Made by a program: the position numbers and the translations under genes. DNA of 64,000 bases from a virus. Location: IMG/VR virus record IMGVR_UViG_3300028920_000054, positions 26,362-90,361 of that record; one strand, written 5' to 3'. Position 1 is the stretch's first letter. Every line of letters begins with the position of its first letter. Of this stretch, positions 16,254-25,740 are shown piece by piece. The notes under the pieces are model-generated. The model was not told the origin of the DNA. It saw only the letters and a program-made list of their open reading frames with translations, and did not search any database.

Positions 16254-19200
16254 ATGCAGTGGGTTTTTAAAGTAGGATATAAAAAACTTGTTCCTGATTT
16301 GACAACAAGACTGAAATATTGGTCTGACTGTCAACTAGTGGACATACGCCCTTCAGGGTTTTATCCTACTAAAGCGGGAAAGCACTTCTGCATTATTGAA
16401 GACGGGAAAGATTACTGGAAAGTTAGAAGCACTACCGACTGGAAGTCCACGAAGAAAAGTGTTCTTGACCTGAAAAAATACCTTACAGTTGCAGATGCAA
16501 AGGGGAAGTATCCGTGGGATGCAGGATATAATGAAAACACGGTTCCGAAGAGAAAGCGGGACTGGTTTATTGATTACAAATCACTGTTAGATAAAAAGCA
16601 TATTACTGATTCGCAATTTGATGGAATTTACGATAAATCATGGGAGGAAATAATCGTTCTTGAGGGTGACATTACGCAATTGCTTACTCATGAAGATGCA
16701 AAAACACGCTTGCAATCTATATATTCTGATAAGACCGGAACCGTTGCACAAAACGGAGCTGGTGCAGGAACAGATGGGGCTTTTACTATAGGTGCGACCG
16801 GAGATTACGCAACCCTGACGTTGGCAGAAGCAGATATTGCGGCTCAACTCACTGGGGACTTAACCTTTGAACACCTTAATGAGCAAACCGCCATATCCTC
16901 ATTGGTACAGTTTGACCTTGATACAAATGGACACCTATTAAAAATAACAGCATCACCTGGGGCGGAACACAACGGTGGTGCGTACGGGAATGGAGCAAGA
17001 ATAGACAGGGGAACATATGATGATATCAGATGTCTTGAGACTGTCGAGGGGAGCTTTGATGATTTAGAATTTTCAAATCTAGCTTTTGATGTTTCTGGGG
17101 CTGGGAATGACGGGTTGTTCTTGTCGAATGGAGCTAAAGGGGGAACGTGGACTGTAAACCGTTGTTTGTTTAAGGGGGGGTCTAGTTCTGTTAGTCTACT
17201 AAGGGTTTATTACAATGCAAAAAACGTAATATTGAAAAACAATATTGTTTATGGAAACGATGGAACATATGGGGGAATTGTCCTAGAATCAATTTATGCT
17301 GGAAGCCATCAAGTGTATAACAATACTTGCGTTGGAAATCGTTTTGGAATCAAACAAGATTACGCTTCAGAATCAACAACAACGATGGTTTTTAAAAATA
17401 ATCTTTGTCAAGCCAATACGTCTGATTTCATTGATGATGGGGCTGGCTTTGGAACTACGGGTCACAATATTTCTGAGGACGATACAAGCCCTGACGCTTC
17501 ATACCAAGAAAAAGACCTGCATACAAATTCCATATTTTTAGATTACGATAACAACGATTATCGTCTTAATTCTGCCGGAGATGCTACAAATCTTGCCATA
17601 GTTGATGACGGTGAAGACCTGTCTGTAATATTCACAGATGACATTCAGGGGCAGACACGCTCAACTTGGTACATTGGGGCGAGCGAAATAGTCTCTAGCG
17701 AAGAAACAATAACCATAACACCTTCCATCGACGCCCTTGTTGCTAAAACATTTACCAAAACAGCCTCCCTTGACGCTCTTTTACAATCGGTCAGAACAGA
17801 CACACTTTCAATAGACTCGTTGCTTTATGCAACCAAAACGCAAGAAGTCTCGTTAGATTCGCTTTTGCAAGCAGTTAAAACAGGAGCGCTATCCATTGAT
17901 TCGTTAGTTTCCGTTGCTAGAACAATAACCGTTTCCCTTGACTCTTTATTGGCGGTGGTCGGAACCGATACAGTTTTAATAGATGCTCTTTTACAATCAG
18001 CAAAGACACAGAAAGTTTCCTTGGATGCGCTTTTACAGGCGGTTAAAAGTGGTTCGCTGTCGATTGATGCGTTACTGCAATTAACAAAGACTAAAACGAT
18101 TTCAATGGATACCCTGCTTAGTGCTGTTAAAACGGGTGAAACTTCCCTAGATTCTATGCTTGCAGTCGTTGGGACTAAGACTGTTTCAATAGACACGCTT
18201 ATTCAGGCAGTTAAGGAAGGTGTTCTGTCCATAGATACTTTGATTCAGGCAACAAAAACAACTTCGGCTTCGATAGACTCGTTATTGCAAGACAGCAAAA
18301 GCAATACGGTTTCTTTAGATTCAATGTTACGGGCAGTAAAAAGCGGAACCACTTCACTTGATTCTATTCTTGCTGTAATCGGAACAAAAACTATTTCACT
18401 TGATGCGCTGTTAAGCGCTACAAAAACAGGAACGCTTTCGATAGATTCATTGATACAAGCAGTTGGAACAAAGACGGTTTCAATGGATGCATTGTTGCAA
18501 GAAGTTAAGTCTGGAACATTGTCGTTAGATGTGTTCCTTGAGGCAACACAAACCAAGGAACTTTATTTAGACGCTCTTATAGAAGCAGTAAAGTCTGGTG
18601 TCGTTTCGTTAGATACCATTTTGTCTTCAGGCTTATCTAACACCATTTCGTTAGACGTTCTTTTACAAGCAGTAAAAACCAACACGATATCGCTAGACAC
18701 TTTAATGCTGTTGGCTAAAACGCAGACAGTCTCAATCGACACCATTCTGGCTGTCGCTAACAGCGTTGGAATATCGGTTGACGCACTTTTAGAGGCAAGC
18801 AAGGCGAACACCATTTCACTAGATTCGTTGTTACAGGCAGTAAAGAGTGGCGTGGTTTCCATAGACGCTATATTGGCAGGTGGAACAGGAATAATTCTTT
18901 CACTCGATGCTCTTTTACAAAGCACCAAAACCGGGGTTGTTTCAATAGATTCATTGGTTCAGGTTGCAAAGACAGATTCTACCATGCTTGATTCTATTAT
19001 ATCAATGACAATGGAATCGACTTCTGTGCTTGACGCTTTTATTCAAAAAGCACAGACATCTTATGTTTCGATAGACACGTTGTTGCAGTCTGTCAAAACA
19101 AAAATACTTTCGATTGATGCCCTGTTAAGTCTAGTAAAATCGGTTTCAGTTTCGATAGACAGTCTTTTGATGGCAACCAAAGATGAAGTTCTGTCCATTG

Positions 19201-19976
19201 ATGCCTTGATACAGGCTTCTTATGGCAAGACGCTTGATGTGGACGCACTGTTACAAGCAACCAAAGAAGGAACCACTTCTTTAGATGCGGTTATATTTTT
19301 GGTTGGTGGTCTTTCTGTTTCATTAGACGCACTATTGATGGCAGTAAAGAACGAAACCTTATCGTTGGATACGCTTATACAGATAACCCAAACAGAAACG
19401 GTTTCTATTGACGCTCTTTTAGGTGCAGAAAAGACCGGATTGATTTCGTTGGATTCGTTGCTTAAAATGGCAAAGACCAATTCGGTATCAATAGATTCGT
19501 TGTTGCAGTCTTCAAAAGAAGGTTTTGTTTCGATTGACACAATTATATCTCTTGTTTTTGTAAACAACATGTCTGTTTCTCTAGACAGTATGGTGGCATT
19601 GTTACAAACCAATCAGATTTCCATTGATGCCCTTATTCAAGCCGTTGGAACGGAAACTGTTTCGCTTGATACCTTATTGCAGGCAACAAACACAAGCACC
19701 GCCGTTATGGACGTTCTAATGTCTGCATCAAGAACAGGAACTGCGGTAATAGATTCGCTGATTCAAAAGGGATACACCGGATACGCCCTTATTGATGCGA
19801 TAATAGGCCACTTCCAAAGGGTTAGTCTTGATGTTTCGATAAAGCCTGCCGGATGGGTATTGCCATTCAGGTCGATGGCAGAAGCACCATGGAGAAATAG
19901 GGTAGTTTCATCAGAAGGAAGAAACATGTATGTATCCGCACCGGGTCGGACGAGAATAGTTTATAGTAATAATTAA
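16254..19976 (+). CDS. Giant repeat protein: beta-helix domain plus fifty 14-residue repeats
   Basis: This 1,240-residue protein has four parts. Residues 1-165 are globular and basic. Residues 175-475 look like a right-handed beta-helix (YATLTLAEADI, IDRGTYDDIRC, NNIVYGNDGTYGG, NNTCVGNRFGI). Residues 490-1185 consist of about 50 consecutive 14-residue units with consensus S-[IL]-D-x-L-[LI]-Q-A-V-K-T-x-T-[VL]. The aspartate at unit position 3 is kept in all of them, and all but one or two units are exactly 14 residues. A short C-terminal cap ends VYSNN. DNA copies of the unit differ widely at silent sites, so the array is old and under protein-level selection. Probably a long virion fibre or stalk. 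Confidence 0.85.
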   Translation: MQWVFKVGYKKLVPDLTTRLKYWSDCQLVDIRPSGFYPTKAGKHFCIIEDGKDYWKVRSTTDWKSTKKSVLDLKKYLTVADAKGKYPWDAGYNENTVPKRKRDWFIDYKSLLDKKHITDSQFDGIYDKSWEEIIVLEGDITQLLTHEDAKTRLQSIYSDKTGTVAQNGAGAGTDGAFTIGATGDYATLTLAEADIAAQLTGDLTFEHLNEQTAISSLVQFDLDTNGHLLKITASPGAEHNGGAYGNGARIDRGTYDDIRCLETVEGSFDDLEFSNLAFDVSGAGNDGLFLSNGAKGGTWTVNRCLFKGGSSSVSLLRVYYNAKNVILKNNIVYGNDGTYGGIVLESIYAGSHQVYNNTCVGNRFGIKQDYASESTTTMVFKNNLCQANTSDFIDDGAGFGTTGHNISEDDTSPDASYQEKDLHTNSIFLDYDNNDYRLNSAGDATNLAIVDDGEDLSVIFTDDIQGQTRSTWYIGASEIVSSEETITITPSIDALVAKTFTKTASLDALLQSVRTDTLSIDSLLYATKTQEVSLDSLLQAVKTGALSIDSLVSVARTITVSLDSLLAVVGTDTVLIDALLQSAKTQKVSLDALLQAVKSGSLSIDALLQLTKTKTISMDTLLSAVKTGETSLDSMLAVVGTKTVSIDTLIQAVKEGVLSIDTLIQATKTTSASIDSLLQDSKSNTVSLDSMLRAVKSGTTSLDSILAVIGTKTISLDALLSATKTGTLSIDSLIQAVGTKTVSMDALLQEVKSGTLSLDVFLEATQTKELYLDALIEAVKSGVVSLDTILSSGLSNTISLDVLLQAVKTNTISLDTLMLLAKTQTVSIDTILAVANSVGISVDALLEASKANTISLDSLLQAVKSGVVSIDAILAGGTGIILSLDALLQSTKTGVVSIDSLVQVAKTDSTMLDSIISMTMESTSVLDAFIQKAQTSYVSIDTLLQSVKTKILSIDALLSLVKSVSVSIDSLLMATKDEVLSIDALIQASYGKTLDVDALLQATKEGTTSLDAVIFLVGGLSVSLDALLMAVKNETLSLDTLIQITQTETVSIDALLGAEKTGLISLDSLLKMAKTNSVSIDSLLQSSKEGFVSIDTIISLVFVNNMSVSLDSMVALLQTNQISIDALIQAVGTETVSLDTLLQATNTSTAVMDVLMSASRTGTAVIDSLIQKGYTGYALIDAIIGHFQRVSLDVSIKPAGWVLPFRSMAEAPWRNRVVSSEGRNMYVSAPGRTRIVYSNN

Positions 19977-19996
19977 AGCATTACAGGAGGTTAGCA

Positions 19997-20503
19997 ATGG
20001 CGAGCACCATCCAGATACACGAAATGAGCGGGTTAACAACCGGTACGGACAAAACTTCAGGAACGGTAAGATTTAAACTAGCGGACAACGCTACGGTAGA
20101 TACTTCCAATCCGTTGGTTGTTCCTGCTGCCGGAAGTGATTATTCGTACACAAAACAGCTAAGGGCATATATGGAAGCACCCCCAAGTTCTTCCGTATCA
20201 AACTTAAAATGGTATTCAGACGGATTCAATTCCTTCGGAACCGGAATAACAGTAAATGCCCTGAATAAAGGAACCACGTGGGTTGCTAATTATGAAACGG
20301 AAGCAACCGGAGGGGCAGACCTTTTCAGTTATGCTTCAGGAACACCGCTTGATGGCGACACAACCGATGCGGGACCATTTACATTGTCAGATGACGATTC
20401 TTACATAGGGGATTTGATACTCTTGCAGATGATTGTAGCATCAACAGCCACTAACGGAGTTAAGTCTGCGGAAACATTGACATTTTCATTCGATGAAGTT
20501 TAA
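19997..20503 (+). CDS. Predicted virion structural protein, 168 aa
   Basis: Beta-rich, Thr/Ser/Gly-rich protein starting after AGGAGG. The pattern TIQIHEMSG...TSGTVRFKLADN suggests a beta-sandwich associated with the fibre protein upstream. No family is recognised. Confidence 0.6.
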   Translation: MASTIQIHEMSGLTTGTDKTSGTVRFKLADNATVDTSNPLVVPAAGSDYSYTKQLRAYMEAPPSSSVSNLKWYSDGFNSFGTGITVNALNKGTTWVANYETEATGGADLFSYASGTPLDGDTTDAGPFTLSDDDSYIGDLILLQMIVASTATNGVKSAETLTFSFDEV

Positions 20504-20519
20504 TTAAAGGCCGGGAATT

Positions 20520-20816
20520 ATGCAGAAAAACTATGTTTGGGAAGCTGAAAGGTCAGACGGAACCATTGTTGCAAAAGGTGAAAACCTTGAGGATTGTGTA
20601 AGGTTTTCTCTTATTCCATTTAGTTTCGGATTGCAGAGATTCGATCTGATAGGAATTAAAATGAAACGCAGATTCTGTCGTGGATTTATAAATGCCCTTG
20701 GTGGGGGATACAAAGATTATCTTCACTGCATAGTGTGCGATGGCTTTAGGGTGTGGGTAAGTTATAAAAGTGGAAGGGTTTGGATTTTACCTGAAGACTA
20801 TGAACTTAGGCTGTAG
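20520..20816 (+). CDS. Hypothetical protein, 98 aa
   Basis: A basic, aromatic-rich small protein (KMKRRFCRGFINALGGGYKDY) with three cysteines and no clear zinc motif. It is in the late operon with short gaps on both sides. Function unknown. Confidence 0.5.
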   Translation: MQKNYVWEAERSDGTIVAKGENLEDCVRFSLIPFSFGLQRFDLIGIKMKRRFCRGFINALGGGYKDYLHCIVCDGFRVWVSYKSGRVWILPEDYELRL

Positions 20817-20826
20817 GGGATAGGTT

Positions 20827-21153
20827 ATGGCATTTGGAGCAAAACAATCAAGTGAATTGTATTATGTACTGTTTGACTTTGATGAAGACCTTAATCCTAC
20901 AGATTCAGATGGGACTTCTCTTGCCACGGATAGTCTTGCGTCTATTGCTACAGTATCTGTTGTTGACCAGAATACAGGGTATTCGTTTGCAACCCTTGTG
21001 GACACTTCAAAGAACTCTGTTGATTCTACAAGGGCGTGGGTGTGGGTTAAGGATGGGACTTCAGGGCACAATTATAAAATAACGGTGCTGGTTCTTACGA
21101 ATTCAAATGCAAAGTATGAAATGGATGGAATTTTACCAGTGAGGGATAAGTAA
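20827..21153 (+). CDS. Ig-like beta-rich head/tail-region protein
   Basis: In this 108-residue protein the C-terminal part (WVKDGTSGHNYKITVLVLTNSNAKYEMDGILPV) matches small Ig-like proteins that usually precede the DnaT-like head-completion gene in phages of this type. It shares its last base with the next start. Confidence 0.6.
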   Translation: MAFGAKQSSELYYVLFDFDEDLNPTDSDGTSLATDSLASIATVSVVDQNTGYSFATLVDTSKNSVDSTRAWVWVKDGTSGHNYKITVLVLTNSNAKYEMDGILPVRDK

Positions 21154-21623
21154 TGCCGACTGTAGATTCAACAAACTCATATAGAACTATAGCACAGATA
21201 GACACATATTGTGAAAACCATGGACTCACTGAGTGGGCAGACGCCTCAAACTATGACAAAGAAACTGCCGCCTTAAGGGGCATGGCTTACATAGAATCAA
21301 AAATGTATAAGGGGCAGAAATATTCAAGCACCCAAGACAGAAAATGGCCACGGATAAATGCCACGGATGAAGACAATGTTGTGATAGATTATTCTACGAT
21401 TCCCGATGCTATAGCAAACGCTCAATGCCGTGCGGCCTATGAAGAAATTGTCAGTCCCGGAATTTTGCAACCAAACCTTTCGAGGGATTCGTTTACAAGC
21501 AGAGAAAAAATTGACGTGATAGATATAAGCTATGAACCGGGAAGAAACAAAACGGCATTTCAAGTAATAGATGGATACTTAAGGGGGTATCTGTTGCAAA
21601 CCGGAACGCTAATAAGGTGTTAG
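21153..21623 (+). CDS. Head-completion/connector protein (DnaT-like family)
   Basis: The 156-residue protein follows the PF20557-like pattern: NSYRTIAQIDTYCENHG, a helix AALRGMAYIESKMYKGQKY, WPR, then IPDAIANAQCRAAYE. These proteins are encoded between capsid and neck genes and form the portal-proximal adaptor ring. Despite the family name they are structural. Genes immediately after it are neck and tail-completion proteins, consistent with this role. Confidence 0.75.
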   Translation: MPTVDSTNSYRTIAQIDTYCENHGLTEWADASNYDKETAALRGMAYIESKMYKGQKYSSTQDRKWPRINATDEDNVVIDYSTIPDAIANAQCRAAYEEIVSPGILQPNLSRDSFTSREKIDVIDISYEPGRNKTAFQVIDGYLRGYLLQTGTLIRC

Positions 21624-21632
21624 GAGAAAATC

Positions 21633-21824
21633 ATGGGTATAACTTCAGAAGCAGCCCTTAAAAGGGGTTTGATTGCGGCGAACGAAAGAATAGCATCACT
21701 TGAAAAGTTGGTGAAGTTTTTTGAAGAAAAGGCCATTCAAGAAGAAGCATTAAAAGAAGAAGCACAGAAAAACCTTTACGACTTGGTTAAGAAGATAGAA
21801 AAGAAAGCCAAAAAAGACGAATAA
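21633..21824 (+). CDS. Small coiled-coil protein
   Basis: A 63-residue protein, almost entirely charged helix with heptad spacing (ANERIASLEKLVKFFEEKAIQEE). Good AGGAGA site. It overlaps the next ATG by one base. Probable assembly helper; the role is not known. Confidence 0.55.
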   Translation: MGITSEAALKRGLIAANERIASLEKLVKFFEEKAIQEEALKEEAQKNLYDLVKKIEKKAKKDE

Positions 21825-22180
21825 TGGATTACGATGCCATTGCAACCAAAGCAAACGCTTTAATAGTAAAATATGGTGGAGATGTTGTTCTAACACAGAC
21901 ATCGCTTTCTTCAACATATTCTACGCTTACACATTCGTATACCAAGACCACAAAAACGTATTCGTGTAAGGGCGTTTCAAGGGAACATTCAAAAGGTTTA
22001 TTGCCTGCATCATTGGGAGTTGGTTCGGATGAAGACTTTTTGTTACCTGCGTCTTTGGCAGTAGCTCCGGTTCCAAACGATACGATGACATTTAGCGATG
22101 TAACATACTATATAGATAGGGTAAGGCCGGTGGCCCCCGGTGGAACAACATTGCTTTACAAGGTATGGGTTAAGGGATGA
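21824..22180 (+). CDS. Head closure/neck protein
   Basis: A 118-residue beta-rich protein beginning with a short helix (YDAIATKANALIVKYGGDV). Its position between the adaptor and the gp10-like gene, and its size, match head-closure (stopper) proteins of siphoviruses. It overlaps the next gene by 4 bp. Confidence 0.65.
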   Translation: MDYDAIATKANALIVKYGGDVVLTQTSLSSTYSTLTHSYTKTTKTYSCKGVSREHSKGLLPASLGVGSDEDFLLPASLAVAPVPNDTMTFSDVTYYIDRVRPVAPGGTTLLYKVWVKG

Positions 22181-22650
22181 GAAACTATCCAATAGATACT
22201 AATGCTGCCGGATTTATGAAAACACTTCGGAAAATTGGAGAAGACATAAAGGCAGACGCAAAAAAGATGGTAAATGGCGTTGTTACAAGAACGCTTGATT
22301 CTGAAATTGCAGCATCACCGGTTGACAAAGGAAATTATATCGCAAGTCACAGGGTTGCGGTTAATGCAGAACGGACAGACTTTTATAATGGCGACTTTGG
22401 TGGTGCAAGATATAGCGAAGCAAGGGCACAGGCAGGGGCGAATTATTCAAAGCAGGAGGCGGCTGATTTTGATTGGAATTTTGGTGATAGTTCTGTGTGG
22501 TTTTCTAACCATGTACCACACGCAAGTTACGTTGAGTACGGAAGTCCTTCGTGGAAATATACCGGCCCGTACTTGATTTACGCTCAGGCCGAAGAAAGGG
22601 TTAAGAACATATATATCCCCGAAGAAGCTAAGAAAGTTGGCTGGGAATGA
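22177..22650 (+). CDS. HK97 gp10-like neck/tail-completion protein
   Basis: In this 157-residue protein the pattern of the gp10 family is visible: an N-terminal amphipathic helix, IAASPVDKGNYIASHRVAV (the TPVDTGxLRxS region), NHVPHASYVEYGSPSWKYTGPY, and a final helix. It bridges head and tail. It overlaps the tail-terminator gene by 4 bp. Confidence 0.8.
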   Translation: MRNYPIDTNAAGFMKTLRKIGEDIKADAKKMVNGVVTRTLDSEIAASPVDKGNYIASHRVAVNAERTDFYNGDFGGARYSEARAQAGANYSKQEAADFDWNFGDSSVWFSNHVPHASYVEYGSPSWKYTGPYLIYAQAEERVKNIYIPEEAKKVGWE

Positions 22651-23048
22651 CGATTCAAGAAGTTTACAATGCGCTTGATGCCTATATAAATGTTTCGTGG
22701 ACGACAACTTCCATTCAGGCAGAGAATTATGAATTTGACACCGAAACAACCACTCCATATATTCAACCGCTGTTTGTTCCTGATGTTGTGGCAGAAGGGG
22801 AGGTTGCTGGAAGCAATAGTGCCGGTGTAAGCATAAGATACGGAACGTACATGATTAACGTGTACAGACCAAAGAATGAAGGTCTTGCAACCATAATGGG
22901 GTATTTGAGTACATTAGAAGGATTGTTTTATTACAAAGACATTAAGTGTGTAAATACTGAAAGGCCATATTCGAGAAGGATAGGAATAGAAGGAAATTTT
23001 GTTAGGTGGGTAGTTATAATACCATGGTTTGCATTTGTTAATGAATAG
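22647..23048 (+). CDS. Tail terminator protein
   Basis: A 133-residue DUF4128-like protein: an N-terminal helix (TIQEVYNALDAYI), a beta strand with YIQPLFVP, and GTYMINVYRPKNEG, a core strand-turn of tail terminators. It caps the tail tube and joins it to the neck. Gene order agrees. Confidence 0.75.
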   Translation: MTIQEVYNALDAYINVSWTTTSIQAENYEFDTETTTPYIQPLFVPDVVAEGEVAGSNSAGVSIRYGTYMINVYRPKNEGLATIMGYLSTLEGLFYYKDIKCVNTERPYSRRIGIEGNFVRWVVIIPWFAFVNE

Positions 23049-23061
23049 ACCGGGAGGGTTT

Positions 23062-24186
23062 ATGTTAAGTTTTTGTTTGATGGTTCGGGATGAAGAAGCC
23101 AATTTACCAAGATGCCTTGAAAGCATCAAAAACGTAGCAGATGAAATAATTGTAGTAGATACAGGTTCAACTGATAAGACGAAAGAAATTGCGTTAAGTT
23201 ACGGAGCAAAGATTTATGACCATCCATGGGAAGATGATTTTTCGTTACATCGAAATCAGACCCTTGGATATGCAACCAAAAAGTTTGTGTTTGTAATAGA
23301 TGCAGATGAAGAACTCTTTTTTAACGAAGATGTAGAAAAGTTCAAAAAGTTCCTTAAAAAATTGCCAGATCAGTATAGTACTATTCTTCTTTTGGTAAAG
23401 GATATGGCGGGTGGCAAGAATGTAATGCAGTTCAATTCCGCAAGGCTGTTCAGACGTGGAACGGTGCATTACGAAAACGCAGTCCACAACCAACCCATTG
23501 CGACGGGAAAGGGTGGAATATACGAAGGTTGTTATTTGAGGCATTATGGATATGACCTTACGCCGGAACAAAAAGAAATTAAAAAGCAGCGTATCCTAAA
23601 AATGCTTACACGCAGACTTGAAAAGGACCCAGAAGATTGGGATGCGTACTTTTATCTGTGCCAATGCTATGCCGTAAATGATGAAGTTGAAAAGTCAATT
23701 GAAGCGGGAGAGATTTATATTTCGCATAAAGAAGAAATTACCATAAAAGACTCGATATTCTTTACCATGGTAAGACAGTATATGAAGATGAAAAATGAGA
23801 CCAAGGCATCGGAATGGTTACACATGGGACTAGAAAGGAGACCAGACGATCTTGACCTGAACGTTGCCATGGTTGAATTTGGAGTATGGGCGCAGAATTC
23901 TTTTCTTATAGCAAAGGGAGCACAGCAGTACATTTTAAGTTATGAACAAATGAAGCAAAACCCGATGGCAAAAGGAAATAGGTTTGTGTTTTCGTTCAGC
24001 AATGAGGTTCTTGCATTTTGTCACTACTGGCTTGCGTTGGTAAGGTTAGAAGAAGGAAAACGGGTTCTTGATGGTCTTAAAAATTTACTTCCAATAGTAT
24101 CGGAAGAATGCAGAGAAAAGACCACAAAAAACCTTGCAGAATTTTGGCAAAAGTTGGGAGGTATTTCAATTGAATTTACCTCGTAA
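23062..24186 (+). CDS. GT2 family glycosyltransferase with helical C-terminus
   Basis: The 374-residue protein starts at ATG 23062 after GGGAGG. The GT-A fold signature is complete: SFCLMVRDEEANLPRCLESI, DEIIVVDTGSTDKT and the metal-binding VIDADEEL. The region from residue 185 on is helical with TPR-like spacing, as in SunS-type and bacterial GT2-TPR proteins. It lies between tail-terminator and tail-tube genes, suggesting that it modifies a virion protein or glycan in step with tail assembly. The acceptor is unknown. Confidence 0.85.
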   Translation: MLSFCLMVRDEEANLPRCLESIKNVADEIIVVDTGSTDKTKEIALSYGAKIYDHPWEDDFSLHRNQTLGYATKKFVFVIDADEELFFNEDVEKFKKFLKKLPDQYSTILLLVKDMAGGKNVMQFNSARLFRRGTVHYENAVHNQPIATGKGGIYEGCYLRHYGYDLTPEQKEIKKQRILKMLTRRLEKDPEDWDAYFYLCQCYAVNDEVEKSIEAGEIYISHKEEITIKDSIFFTMVRQYMKMKNETKASEWLHMGLERRPDDLDLNVAMVEFGVWAQNSFLIAKGAQQYILSYEQMKQNPMAKGNRFVFSFSNEVLAFCHYWLALVRLEEGKRVLDGLKNLLPIVSEECREKTTKNLAEFWQKLGGISIEFTS

Positions 24187-24346
24187 CTGCTGCTATGTAT
24201 GCGGAAAACTTTTGTTCATAGGGTTCGCAGAAAACATAGAAATAAAGTGTCGTCGATGTAAGACTTTGTGTAAGTTTACAAAAGACGACTGGAATAATTC
24301 ACACGAGACCCGTGAGGCCCCAAAAGTAGGAGGTAAGGTAATATGA
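24170..24346 (+). CDS. Com-like zinc finger protein
   Basis: The 58-residue protein starts at TTG 24170, which has a GGGAGG site 8 bp upstream; a longer in-frame ATG start at 24134 lies deep in the previous gene. It carries CYVCGKLL...IEIKCRRCKTLCKF, the two CxxC knuckles of the Mu Com family of RNA-binding translational regulators. It overlaps the GT2 stop and, by ATGA, the tail-tube start, so it could control translation of its neighbour. Confidence 0.65.
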   Translation: MNLPRNCCYVCGKLLFIGFAENIEIKCRRCKTLCKFTKDDWNNSHETREAPKVGGKVI

Positions 24347-25731
24347 GTTGTGGGAATATAGGATTAGCAAGAAAGCAACGGGTATTCGTGTGCATAGAAG
24401 ATACTTGTGGGACGTTGAAGTTCCCTACACCTAGTACTGACTTCATTTTGTCTGCCGGTAATGCTGCCATGAATCAGAAGCCTGCGTTTGTAGATTCTCT
24501 TGAACTGCGGGACACGCTTGACGTGTTGGCACAATTCCAGAGTGCTACAGGCCCTGCAACATGGACAATTCCGATGTACCTTAGAATGACAGGTACAGTT
24601 GGAACCACAGAATATCCACAGGGGGATGCATTATTTCAGTCACTTCAGGGAAGCAGGAAATCAGCAACGACTGCTTCTTTGGATGGTGGAGTGATCGCAG
24701 CCGGAACAACTATTGTTTTAAAAGCAATAGATAACGAACAGTTACCTAAGGTTGGTGTCGTTACGATAGGAAGCGAGAAGATTTATTATGACACCCTTAC
24801 TCAGGGACAGAGTAGCACAGCCGCAACACTGACTGGCTTGACGAGGGCATATAATTCAACGGTAGCCGCTGACGCAACCGATGATAGCCTTGTAACGCTG
24901 TCGAGTATTTTTTATCAGCAGGATACTTCTAGTCCATCGGTAAGTATATGGATAGAAGACGATCATTTGATTCGTGGGCTTTCAGGCGCAACTGTCAACA
25001 ACTGTGCTGTTACCATCAACAATGAAGGTGCAGTTATGTTCACGTTCAGTGGTGAAGGAATGGAAATGGTATGGGCGGGAACAAGTGCCCTAGCTTCAGC
25101 TTCTGCCGCAAGCGCCACCACTATTTATGTTGACGATGGAGAAATATTCAAAGCTGGTGCTTATATTTGGAATGAAACTCAGGCTGACAATAACTCAGGT
25201 GCTGGATATGAAATAAGTGCCGTTACGGGAAACATACTTACCCTTGGAACTGTTGGTGGGATAGATTCTGCTTGGGCTACAGACGATGTTGTAAAGGGAT
25301 ACCTTGGAACCGAAACAGCAATAGGTACTGCGGTTGAAAGTAGACTTAGTGACGTATATCTTGACGACGTTGCCACAAAGGTTCGTACCATGGACTTAAC
25401 CGTTTCCGTTCCAAAAACCTACATTACAGATGAAATTGGAACCGATTATCCTGAAGCATATATGGAAGATCAGCGCTCTATTACTGGAAGTCTTGGTCTG
25501 TATTTACGAAAAGCCGATGTTCAGTATTTTTCTCAGGGTTTTGCTGGAACCACAAAGGAACTAGTAATTAATTTCGGTGATACGCAGGGCTACATAATGG
25601 ACTTGGTTATGCCAAAAGCACAGATAGAAGTTCCTGAAATAAGTCAGGACGGCGCTGCACAGGCAATGTCAATAAATTTCAAATCGCTCGGAAATTTTGG
25701 TGAGGACAGCTTGGATATAGTACTGAGATAA
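24343..25731 (+). CDS. Major tail (tube) protein
   Basis: At 462 aa it is longer than most tube proteins. The N-terminal half has DSLELRDTLDVLAQFQSATGPATWTIPMYLR and the C-terminal half SITGSLGLYLRKADVQYF and MPKAQIEVPEISQDGAAQAMSINFKSL, which is the typical tube beta-barrel pattern. An inserted beta-rich domain lies around residues 120-320. It is followed by a structured gap and the tail assembly chaperones, as expected. Confidence 0.8.
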   Translation: MSCGNIGLARKQRVFVCIEDTCGTLKFPTPSTDFILSAGNAAMNQKPAFVDSLELRDTLDVLAQFQSATGPATWTIPMYLRMTGTVGTTEYPQGDALFQSLQGSRKSATTASLDGGVIAAGTTIVLKAIDNEQLPKVGVVTIGSEKIYYDTLTQGQSSTAATLTGLTRAYNSTVAADATDDSLVTLSSIFYQQDTSSPSVSIWIEDDHLIRGLSGATVNNCAVTINNEGAVMFTFSGEGMEMVWAGTSALASASAASATTIYVDDGEIFKAGAYIWNETQADNNSGAGYEISAVTGNILTLGTVGGIDSAWATDDVVKGYLGTETAIGTAVESRLSDVYLDDVATKVRTMDLTVSVPKTYITDEIGTDYPEAYMEDQRSITGSLGLYLRKADVQYFSQGFAGTTKELVINFGDTQGYIMDLVMPKAQIEVPEISQDGAAQAMSINFKSLGNFGEDSLDIVLR

Positions 25732-25740
25732 TTGAATTAT

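Noticed and set aside
17825-19612. Several long minus-strand open frames opposite the repeat protein
   Set aside because: They are open only because the 42-nt coding period repeats the same antisense codons. No ribosome-binding sites, and the plus frame is clearly the real gene.
17724-19830. Regular spacing that could suggest a CRISPR array
   Set aside because: The 42-nt period has no constant repeat with variable spacers; it is a protein repeat with degenerate codons.
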